DNA of 64,000 bases, taken from positions 67,875 to 131,874 of the forward strand of contig JAKUCV010000919.1 in assembly GCA_028386065.3 (NCBI GenBank). Reading direction: 5' to 3'. Position 1 is the first letter of the stretch. Every line of letters starts with the position of its first letter. Below the pieces are notes generated by a model. The model made no database searches. It was given only the letters and a program-made list of their open reading frames with translations, and was not told the DNA's origin. The stretch comes from Turnera subulata (lineage: Eukaryota > Streptophyta > Magnoliopsida > Malpighiales > Passifloraceae). Both the position numbers and the translations under genes were made by a program. Positions 25,859 to 36,600 of this stretch are shown piece by piece.

Positions 25859-27866
25859 ATGACCTCGGATTCGCCAAAAACTCCATCGCTGATGGACAGC
25901 ATCTTGGGCCTGCTCCGTATTCGGGTGTTGCGCGGCGTTAACCTCGCCGTCCGCGACGTCCTTAGCAGCGATCCTTACTGCGTTGTCAAGATGGGCAAAC
26001 AGGTATATCATATATATAATAATCTTTTATTATATTTCTATTCAGTTTTAGTCTTTGAAACCAATTACTACAACAAAAAGACAAAACAAATGATCCTGCC
26101 ATTGTCACTGCTCTGGTGGGTTCTTTGTAATAAAATCTTTCTTTCTTGTTCTTGAAAAGAAACTGCCACCCTGGACTGGAGTTTTCCTGTTGTTTTTGCT
26201 TAGCTTTTTTCTTTTATGTCTTTGTTTATACCGGCACAGTAATTAATTCCCTTAAAACTTCTAATAATCCACGCGTGTTTTGCTCTGTTTAATTCTCTCT
26301 GCATTTTCAAACGCCAACTTGAGTTTTCTTGCTCATGGCCTAATCTTCTATGTTCATTTGAGATGTAGTTCATGTCTAATCTTGTGCTATGCAATCAATC
26401 GATGCAGAGGCTGAAAACTCGTGTTATTAAGAAGGATGTTAATCCTGAGTGGAACGAAGATCTAACTCTTTCTATTACGGATCCTGATCAGACAATCAAG
26501 CTGGTGAGTTTCTTTAAACTTCTTACCAGAGTAGAACAGAACAGCCATATCAGGAGGGTATCTATTATATATCCTGTTATAGTGCTGCTATGAATGCTTC
26601 CTAGTCTGCAACTTGTTTGAAATATTACTCTACAAGAAAAGCAGTGCTGCTAATAACTTTCCGTGTTTAAGAGAACCTATATTCTCAATTTCTATAGACA
26701 TATGTGAGAAAGTTTGAGTTTGTGCATATATTGAAAACTTGATCTTGTTGTTTTTGGTCCATCGTTTCCTTATGAAACTATCACTGCTAAAACCGTTGAA
26801 AAATCCTTTTGTGTGGCTCTGTATGACCACTTTAGGTAAAATTGTAATAAGATAGCCTATTCTTTCCAAGATGCCTATCTCAACACATAAATCAGGCAAT
26901 GTGTGTTCTAGTTAGATAATTGCTTTTTGGATTGGTATAGCACTTGATATTGGCTCGAAGTGAAATGCCCAGGAAAAAAAAAAAAAGAATAAATTTATGA
27001 TCTGCTAACACTTGGTAGATTTCAATCTTTACAAGCCATTACTAAATGTTCCAACATTCCAGTCTCTCTTTGCATTTCAATTTTTGTTTTGTGTACAAAA
27101 AGGTACTTTGCATTTCAATTTTTGTTTTGTGTACAAAAAGGTACCTTGCATTTCAATTTTTGTTTTGTGTACAAACAGTAAACCTTTCTGTTGGATGCTT
27201 GAAGGAAATTTGGCTTTTGCGCTAAAATTATGCCTCACTTAGATGAATACTACTTTTTGGATTGAACTTTTCTCATCAACAAACAAGTCCGTGCAAGGAA
27301 TGGTTGAGTTTTCGCCTTATATTCTCGACCATTTCTTACATCACTCTCTAGTCTATAATGCCTGGCAATGTTTGTTATCAGCACCTGGTTCTTGTCTACC
27401 ATGCTGCTTCCTAAGCTTAAATCTTTTCTCATTTGTGTGTTAGTAGTATTAGTCCTGTACGTCTTTAGTCCCCTTTCATTAACATGCAAAAGCAGCTCCT
27501 TCTCATGACATGCAGCTGTCTCTCTTGGTCTCTTACTAACTATTCTGCATTAACTCTGTGATTGCATTGCAGACTGTGTATGACCATGACACATTTAGCA
27601 AGGATGACAAAATGGGAGACGCCGAGTTTGATATCAAAGCATTCATTGAAGCCTTACGTATGCACTTGACACCCCTTCCAAGCGGCACCATAATCACAAG
27701 AGAGGTTCCCGGCAGGCAGAACTGCTTGTCTGAGGAGAGCTGCATCACCTACAACACTGAGGGCAAGATTGTTCAAGATATGTGCCTTAGATTAAGGAAT
27801 GTCGAATGTGGTGAAGTGGAAATTCAGCTGCAATGGATTGACCTTCCCGGCTCCAAGGGTTTATAA
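25859..27866 (+). CDS. CAR: C2-domain ABA-related (CAR) protein
   Basis: CAR proteins are small plant C2 proteins that bind phospholipid membranes in a Ca2+-dependent way and bring PYR/PYL abscisic-acid receptors to the plasma membrane. Some were first described as small-GTPase activators. Three exons (25859-26002, 26408-26503, 27573-27866) join to 177 residues. The C2 core begins LLRIRVLRGVNLAVRD. Ca2+-loop acidic residues are visible in VRDVLSSDPY and VYDHDTFSKDD. The CAR-specific insertion follows MGDAEFDIKAFIEAL and includes REVPGRQNCLSEES before the final strand EVEIQLQWIDLPG. The start lies in a purine-rich leader 81 bp after a TATA box. Intron 2 holds a triplicated 38-bp repeat. The CAR subfamily number cannot be fixed from sequence alone. 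Confidence 0.93.
27068..27181 (+). repeat. three tandem copies of a 38-bp unit inside CAR intron 2
   Basis: Units start at 27068, 27106 and 27144. Each reads CTTTGCATTTCAATTTTTG followed by TTTTGTGTACAAAAAGGTA, with one or two changes in the last copy. Near-identity means recent expansion. The unit contains a GT-rich and T-rich intronic stretch and does not disturb the coding frame. Confidence 0.9.
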
Positions 27867-30800
27867 AAAGGTCACGATCGAGAGGGTGTCCTCCTCCTCC
27901 ATCCATCTACTGAATTTCATATACTTTTGGAAAATGGCCTGCTTTATGATTTCCGCCACCTCTTTGATTCAGCCAGTTTCAGGGTGGGCTTTGTTTTGTT
28001 CATAGATGTGTTTGGTCTGTCTATTAAACGACCATATATGTTCTTTGAATTTGCCTAGCATTAAACTTAAGGCTCTTTATACAGGATGGAACAGTTTTGG
28101 GTTCTTTTCCGGTTTCATGTAACTCTTCAGTTAATACTAGATGGCTGGCTCTTTGCCATCATTTTCTGGAAATTTCTCTTACTGCTTCTCTTGGTTCTCT
28201 TGGTGTTAGCAGGCTCTTATATCCAACAGAGTTTATTGAGTAAAAATTTTAGTCACTGATGAGTGTCATGACCATACTCTTTTTGGGCCTTAACTTTGTT
28301 CAAGCCCAATCTAGACACCAGTCCTAGTTGGAACACTGCATTGCATCCATTGACATTGCTTTTAACAGTTGAGCCTCTAATATCTTGAGGAGTTGGACTC
28401 GACTTCAACAAGATTTCGGCCCAAACCATTGATTTTTATTACTTCTTTCACTTCAAATTTGTTTGTTATAGTAATCTGTTTGTTGTTAGTTGTTACTATA
28501 TTTCTTGAGTCTTCTTTAAAAGGATTGGATTGGTCATTTGCTTCATTGGAAAGCCCTTCAATGCTTTGAAATTATAATTTCTTAGCTGGTTCCAGTTTCA
28601 AGAACTAACGAAAGAATTTACTACAAAATAAGTGAAAATTTTACATCAACTAGCACAAGAAGCTAAAGAAGTACTAGTAGTGATGAACCCTCACAAAAAA
28701 TATTGTACAATTTTGTCTAATTCGAGTGCTTTCACGAATAACTCTAACACACGTGTATATTCTTATACTTTATGAAATAGGATATCTGTAGTTAGTAGCA
28801 GCACTTATGAAACCCACTAGATGGTTTTAATTTAAATTATCCATCACTCAGCCGCGTTCTCTTCCTAATTCCCAAGCAAAAGTCAATACTGGATGCATTC
28901 CTGAAATTCTATGCGAATCCTCACAGAAAAATGTCCCATTCTCCAACAAAGCAAGTAACTTTTGCCGGCTATCGAGAAGTAAACAATACTACTACTACTA
29001 CTACCTGTGCAAACACATTAAAGGAACTTTATGATCTTAGTTGCTGCTTTTGTTAACCCAATTATTTTTATGGAAAAAAATAAAATAAATTTGTTCCGTG
29101 TAGTATTAAAGAGATGGGCAGCCCATTCAGCTTGAACATGTGTGTTGCAGATTTTATTCAGTCTGCTGGATGGATGTGTGCTTTTGCCTCTTTGTCTGTC
29201 TAATTAGCTGCCAAAGAATGTAGCATCTTTCTTGTCCAACTCTTTCCCTTTGGCTTCATTGTCCATGACACTTGAATTCACCAATACAGGATTTGGAGAA
29301 TTTCTTTGGTCTTTTTAAAGATAGAAACATTAGCAAGCGAATAGTTCTCATGGAGGCGTTTGGAATCAAGTAAAGCTTGGTCAATGCAGGCTTAAGTATG
29401 GATGAACCTATGATGATGGTTAAAAATGTTCACCAAGTGTCACACTCAAAGTTGCTCTAAAGGATGATGCACAATAATTAAGCAAACTAATGGGATTAAG
29501 TCCCAACTCTCACCGCCACGGGTAAGAAACTAGAAGGAAAGAGCCAAAGAAAAGGTGCTTTTACCAAAATCGCATGCATGCTATTAATCCTCAATCTCTA
29601 GGTTGTAAATCCCACCTCAAAGTCCAAACACTTTTTACAAATGTTGCACTAAAAACAATCAAGTTTATCTGCTGAAACTGTCTGGATATGTGAATATTAG
29701 TAATCTTTTTTGAAACCCAGATCGAACAAAATCTCAACAGGTGTAGATATTGACACACCAAATAGTTTGAATTGAATCTTATCACTTAGTTAAAAATATA
29801 CTAGTACTCCATGTTTTGGGTGCCATTACCGCCAGATTCATTCCATATGATTTGGCAAAACCCTGTCGTATTAGCATCATATTTTAATAGTAATGATATT
29901 AGTACTACTACAATTTAACTGCATTCATTTGGCAATTCCAAGCTTGGCAATTTTTCCACTCCAAGGAAGAGATAATAGTATAACGAGCGAGACAAATCTT
30001 TTTAGAAATCCAAGTGTATTCTGTGGTGATTATCAAGAGATAAGACACAAAACAATAGGGCACTGGTGTTAAAATAATCCAATACATGCCCTTTTACACT
30101 CTTATAGAGAGCATAACCCATATTGCAGTGCGTGCAATTAAGCATAGTGTTTGGTGTTTTGAATTTCAAAGCTAGTTGGGAGACTGACACGCTATAATCT
30201 GTGTCCCAATTTTGCTCTCATTCTTAGCCCACCACCACCACCCCTCACTCCTTTCATCATTGACATCAACGCATGCTTCTGTGTTTTTGTCACTTCTGCC
30301 ATGTAGTTATATATATAATGTATACTACTAGTATATGCAAGAACAGAGGAAGTTTCCCAGCCATTTCAGTTTATTGTTTCCCCAAACCAGTCTCATAGTA
30401 ATTCTTAGGCATTACTCCATATATAGTTAACTGAAAATTCTTTATCCAACAGCAATGGTACACGAGTTAGTTTGCTTCTATTCGTTAATGACAACAATTG
30501 CAAAGTTTCATAGTGCTATGATGAACAAAACCCGTTTCCAAGTTGACCAAAAGGAAATTTCTCATAAGTGAATATATATAACACAAATAAAAGAATTTTG
30601 GCTCCTCTTTTCTTGGGTCTTTAAGTAATCATGCCTGTAATTAGTTCACTGTGTAGTGTGTACGAATAATCTGCCATGGAAGGAAAAAAATTTACTATGC
30701 ATTCGTAATACTGGAGATTTCAGTCAAACTGATATGATTTCACTATTCTACAAATTATGTAGCCTTTTTTTGTTGAATAAATACATGATACAGGAAACTG

Positions 30801-31009
30801 GGCTTGCATAGCAACATCAGCAAGGAGTTACTACTTATTGGTTTCCATGTTTTGCTTTACTTGTGGTTGTGGGGTCAACAGAAGTATAGGGGCTACTACA
30901 CTGAATCTGCAAAAGCAGAGGAAATCTGTCTAAGACAACCATTATACGGTGATAAATTGATTATGCTCACGTTTGTGTCAAAAAAAGAAACGTGGGATTG
31001 TACTAGGAG

Positions 31010-31067
31010 AATCTCTTTACTGGACCTTTTTTTTTTTTTTTGAACAACAAATCTCTTTACTGGACCT
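31010..31067. repeat. 18-bp perfect direct repeat flanking poly-T plus eight bases
   Basis: AATCTCTTTACTGGACCT occurs at 31010-31027 and 31050-31067. Between them are 14 T residues and GAACAACA. Read on the minus strand this is a few bases followed by a poly-A tail inside a perfect target-site duplication, as expected of an extremely 5'-truncated retro-insertion. Confidence 0.75.
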
Positions 31068-31434
31068 GAAAGCCCCAGGAGAAGAAGAATTACCAATAGA
31101 ATAAAGAAAGCGGATCATATCAGAGCTGTTCCTGAGATTTCTGTCCAATCTTTTTTTTTTTGCTTTCAGGAATAAGTTGTGGAGCTGTCCCTGGGTGGAG
31201 GGCAAATTCTACACAAAAGTGTCAGGGCCCCTTCTCCAAAATTGTTAGACAATTAGTTTAGTTTCATTGAATCTCTCTGGTAACATGTTTTGACAGTATA
31301 AATTGTTTTAATTCCATCATCTCCTTTTTCTTCATGGAATTTGTCTATACCAGGAAAGTGATACTATATCCTTATCATCAATAACCCGAGACAACATCAA
31401 TGAACTCCATAAATCCCATTATTCTCTTTCCCAG

Positions 31435-31480
31435 CATTATATGATATTCTTTTTTTTTATCCTCCATTATATGATATTCT
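31435..31480. repeat. 16-bp perfect direct repeat flanking poly-T plus six bases
   Basis: CATTATATGATATTCT occurs at 31435-31450 and 31465-31480, separated by eight T residues and ATCCTC. It has the same layout and orientation as the repeat 425 bp upstream. Confidence 0.75.
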
Positions 31481-32952
31481 CACATCTCTTCACCGATCAA
31501 AAAAAATTGTCTCAACCTGTGACAAAACATGTCAAAACCTATAAACACTTTATTGATCACGTCCTAAGGTTAAAATCATTTTAAGAGGGGAGTGATGATT
31601 GCACGTGTTTTTCTTTGTAAAACTTTTACTATTATTCATACTCATTTGCTCTAGACTTCGTGCTTCAAGTAATTAAGTTTCCGCGAAGGTTGTTGTGATG
31701 TGAGAAGATAATGTACAGTTTGGTCAAAAAATGTAACCCAAAGAATATACAGTTAATTATTTTCTGATATTTTGGCAAGTTGATCCTTGCATGAATTAAT
31801 GATGAAAATAAATTTAGATAAACATCATTAAAATGAGTAAAGTGGGCAAATGCTAACTACTTTTTTTTCCTCTGCCAAAGCTCCAAAACAAAAAGTCAGT
31901 ATATGCAGCGTAAAAAGAAACAAGCCAGCTGATCTACCAGTCTTTCTAAAGAAATTATAATTTTTTTTTAGAAAAGAACCCATTGCTTTCTAAAGCTCTG
32001 CTCTTGAATGTGAGATATGATCAACGTTAATATAATGCCTCTCAAGAACTTTTGAATTTTTAATTAAGACTATTCTTGAACAACATGTCGATACACAGAA
32101 AAAAGGCGTCCTTTTAAGGCAGTAAAGTAGATGAAAACTTTCTGACTTTTTTGAATCCTTTTCGTGGTACTCTAAGACTATAAGAAGCTAGTAAGAACAG
32201 ACTCTGCAAAAAGTATCTGCCCTATCTGGGTGTGAAAAATGGCAGAAAAGTTTGAAATATTTCCCACCCAAATAGTACTAGTAGTAGTAGTAACATACTA
32301 ACATCTATATTGTGCGTGAAAATTCTTCAATTGAGCAATTAGTAGTTGAACAAGAAGAAGATCACAATATGTTACTGTGGTAGTAGACATTGAGCAATTA
32401 ATAGTTTGGCAAGGGGAAATGAGGCATTGGATGTGGCCCATTACTTCTCAAGTAGAAAGTGTCATGGGCTTCTTCTTCCATTACTATTGGGTGATTCCAA
32501 CGAAAGATAACGATAGATTGGGTTCCCAACACTTCACTACAAAACCCTAAAGTGACCAACCTTTTTGTAACTAAGAACCTCAACTCTCACAAAATACTAC
32601 TACTACATTGGATTTGTTTGTGCACCATCCAAGTAAAAAAATTTTTGGGTAAGGAACTGGACAAGAAAGGGTCCACGTGAAGGCATCAATCTTTCTCCTC
32701 ACACGCTTGTCCTACTCCTCCTCTTTGCTTCATTAATTTTTTTTTTAACGAAGATCTTGTGCTCCATATTCAAGCGCGTGGAGTGATCCACTTCCCCCCA
32801 ATGCACAACGATGTTTAGTTCACCGGTGAATTAGGAATATTATGCTCCTTGTACCAACAGCAATATCTTTCTCAATGGCATGAAAAAAAAAGAAACATTT
32901 TTATAAAGGAGGAAAAGTGAAAAAAGAAAGAATAAAAACATGCAATCTCGGC

Positions 32953-32958
32953 TATAAA
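32953..32958 (+). promoter_or_regulatory. candidate TATA box of PIN1
   Basis: TATAAA sits in GGCTATAAACTC about 690 bp before the PIN1 ATG. A start site near 32985 would give a leader of roughly 650 nt, containing pyrimidine microsatellites and upstream ATGs (33061 and others). A G-box CACGTG lies upstream at 32674-32679. The assignment is inferred from position only. Confidence 0.35.
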
Positions 32959-33073
32959 CTCATCAAATTACAACCCCATAAGTCTAAAAAAGCGAATCCA
33001 AAGGAGAAATAGAGAGAGGGTGAGGAGAGGCCTTTTTTTTTTTTTGTTTATCTACAAACAATGCTTAAAAAGA

Positions 33074-33101
33074 GTCTCCAAACAAGTACTACTTGGAGAC
33101 A
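33074..33101. promoter_or_regulatory. inverted repeat with auxin-response-like ends in the PIN1 upstream region
   Basis: GTCTCCAA at 33074-33081 and TTGGAGAC at 33093-33100 are exact reverse complements, 11 bp apart. The right arm plus the next base contains GAGACA, the reverse of the AuxRE TGTCTC. The left arm has AGTCTC. It could be a paired ARF site or, if transcribed, a leader hairpin. Confidence 0.4.
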
Positions 33102-33641
33102 CACCCCACCTCCCAACCAAAATGCTTTTCTCCATTACACTTTTTGCCCTGCCATTTACTCCATAGGGCATAGAGCCAGGTACCAGCTTACTAAGTTACA
33201 TCTAATTATACAAATATCAGTGTACTATACCCTCTCACCCTCTCTCTCTCTATCTCTCCTTCTTTTATCTTCTCTCTCACACACACTATCTCTCAAATCC
33301 AAACACAACTCAAAACAAAAGGGAAAAAACAAAGAAAATAAAAAAGCAAGCTTTGGGCACTGCAAGTGCAAGCTTGCTCGCAACTCTCAAAGCATATAGC
33401 TGTTTATTGTATAGTGCAAAAAGAATTCCCTCTCTATTCTGTTTATTACCCACTACCCCCAAAACCCCCCAAAACCCACATGCTTTCCCATTCTAATCAT
33501 CACTACCACTACTACCATTCCATTCTTCCTCCTCCTCCTCCTCCTCCTCCCTTCTCTCCTTCTTCTTCTTCCTCCTCTAACCCTCCCCGTTTCTTGGCTG
33601 ATTCAAGTTAAGGTAACATCATCACATAACATAACACAAAC

Positions 33642-36600
33642 ATGATCACCCTACTAGATTTCTACCATGTAATGACCGCTGTGGTTCCACTTTACGTGGC
33701 CATGATTCTCGCCTATGGCTCGGTGAAGTGGTGGAAGATCTTCTCCCCTGATCAGTGCTCAGGCATCAACCGCTTTGTTGCTCTCTTTGCGGTCCCTCTC
33801 CTCTCCTTCCACTTCATATCCATCAACAACCCTTACACCATGAACATCCGCTTCATCGCCGCAGACACTCTCCAGAAGATCATAGTCCTCGGGGTCCTCG
33901 CAGTCTGGGCCAACGTTAGCAAAAGAGGCTGTCTTGAATGGTCCATAACGCTCTTCTCCCTCTCCACCCTCCCGAACACCCTTGTCATGGGCATCCCTTT
34001 GCTTAAAGGAATGTACGGTGAATTCTCCGGTAGTTTAATGGTGCAAATAGTCGTCCTCCAGTCCATTATCTGGTACACCTTGATGCTTTTCATGTTCGAA
34101 TATAGAGGAGCCAAGCTACTCATCTCTGAGCAATTCCCGGACACAGCTGGCTCCATCGTGTCCATCCACGTCGATTCCGACATCATGTCCCTCGACGGAA
34201 GACAGCCACTTGAAACCGAAGCCGAGATCAAAGAAGATGGGAAGTTACATGTCACTGTCAGGAAATCCAATGCTTCAAGGTCAGATATTTTCTCGAGAAG
34301 ATCTCAGGGCCTTTCTTCCACCACACCAAGACCCTCCAATCTAACCAATGCAGAGATATACTCCCTGCAATCCTCGAGGAACCCTACACCCAGAGGCTCC
34401 AGCTTCAACCACACCGACTTCTACTCCATGATGGCCGCCGGCCGGAACTCCAACTTCGGCGCTAATGACGTGTACGGCATGTCCGCCTCCCGGGGCCCCA
34501 CCCCGAGGCCGTCCAACTACGAGGAGGAAGGCGGCGGGGCGGGTAGCAATAAGCCCAGGTATCATTACCACGGCGGGCAAGGCGGCGGTGCAACCCACTA
34601 TCCGGCGCCTAACCCGGGGATGTTCTCGCCTAGTGGGTCTAAGGGAGGTGTTCCTGCAGGTGCTGCTGCTGCCGCTGCAAATGCGGGTGCAAAGAGGCCT
34701 AATGGTCAGGCCACCAAAGGCGGCGAGGAAGGTGGCAAGGATCTTCATATGTTTGTTTGGAGTTCTAGTGCTTCTCCTGTCTCGGATGTGTTCGGTAGCC
34801 ACGATTATGGTGCCCATGACCAGAAAGATGTTAGATTGGCTGTTTCTCCAGGAAAAGGTGATTACTTTCTTATCTTTAGTTTAGTTTGTGAAATAGTTTT
34901 GGTTTTAATGAACTTGTTACATTATGATACTTGGCCTTTGCTTTTCTTGAGATAGTACTATGATATGATTTACTTATGTGGTTGGTTGGTTTACTGGTGT
35001 TAATGTTGTGTTTTGGAACTTCTTCTTCTTCTTCTCAGTTGAGGGGCACCCAGATAATCAGGAATATCTGGAAAGGGATGATTTTAGCTTTGGGAATAGG
35101 GGAATGGAGAGAGAAATGAACAACCATGACAGTGAGAAAATGGGTGATGGGAAACCCAAAACCATGCCTCCTGCAAATGTCATGACAAGGCTTATACTCA
35201 TCATGGTCTGGAGAAAGCTCATCAGGAATCCCAACACATACTCCAGCCTAATTGGCCTCACTTGGGCACTTGTTTCCTATAGGTACTACACTGACATACC
35301 TGTTCCCTTGTAGCTACAGTGAAACGCCGAATGCATTAATTAAGGCCCCCCTCTTGTGTTTTGGAGTACTAGGGTAGTACTGATAGTAATAATAGTAGCC
35401 GTAGATTATGTATATACGGTATAGGATCAATTTTATAGTTCCTTGGTATTGTGTCCTTTCCTTACCTGTTTTCCAGGAAAAAAAAAAGTTTAGTGATATT
35501 GGATATTAATGTGGGATTTTTTTTCTTATTGATGGGTTATTGCAGGTGGCATTTAGAAATGCCTGCCATTATAGCAAAGTCCATTTCCATCCTGTCAGAT
35601 GCAGGGCTTGGCATGGCCATGTTCAGTCTTGGTCAGTATATTGCGCTCCCTCTCTCTGCTTTGGTTATAAATTGCAAAGACCTCTTCCACGCTCGCAAAT
35701 TATATGTTGCTTTTTTTTTCTTTTAAGTAAATCTTTTCAGATTCTCTGTTCCTTTATCATTATTAATGTTCCAACAAAGCAAGCAAACTGCGGATGAAAA
35801 GTTAGCAGAACAGTGTGGGGATGATAATGTTGTTGGGTTGGATTGAGAGAGGGGGAGAAGGGTATTTCAGTTTTCTTTTTTCTTTTTTTTTCTCTCTTTC
35901 ACTCTGTGCAAAACAATCTTTTCACTTTTTGCCAAGTTTGCGGTGATGGGTTGTGGGTGGTGGTGGTGGTGGTGGTAGTATAGTGATGATGAAAGGTCTA
36001 TCAATAAAAAATTTTTGTCTGACAAGGGACAAATATTGGTTGATGGTGTTTAATGGGCATGCTTTATTTTGCCTTTGATGTGAATGACAGGTCTGTTCAT
36101 GGCTTTGCAACCGAGGATCATAGCATGTGGAAATTCTATTGCAGCTTTTGCAATGGCTGTGAGATTCCTTACAGGTCCAGCTGTCATGGCAGCCGCTTCT
36201 ATTGCTGTTGGTCTTAAAGGATCGCTATTACACGTTGCCATTGTACAGGTTCACTTATACAAACACACTTATGCTATGCCTCTTTGTTTTTGCTTTCTGC
36301 ATTCTCCCTTTGCTGCCTCCTCCTGACACAACCAATCCAACTTAACTACATAAGCTCCAAAAATCCTACTACTTCTGAATAATGTTGCTACCTCCAGATA
36401 AGATTTTTTATTAATATTGTCAGTTGGAATTTATTCTTTCTTTAAATGCACTATGATAGCTTTTCTTTAATTCCAATTCAGACTCTGCCCATATTGTCCT
36501 TGGTGCAAAAACATTGCATCTTTGTGAAACGGGGCAGTAATGGCTTATAGGAACAACAGCATCGCCTAATAGGAAATAAAATTTAATAAGGAACAATACG

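Larger units (their letters stand above)
27867..33641. other. long intergenic region and PIN1 upstream region
   Basis: No coding gene was found across 5.8 kb. The left part holds the CAR 3' flank. Trinucleotide ACT runs occur near 28985-29010, and AGT runs near 32276-32290. Two insertion-like direct repeats lie at 31010-31067 and 31435-31480. The right end holds the PIN1 promoter and a pyrimidine-rich leader, with a TATA-like motif at 32953. Confidence 0.5.
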
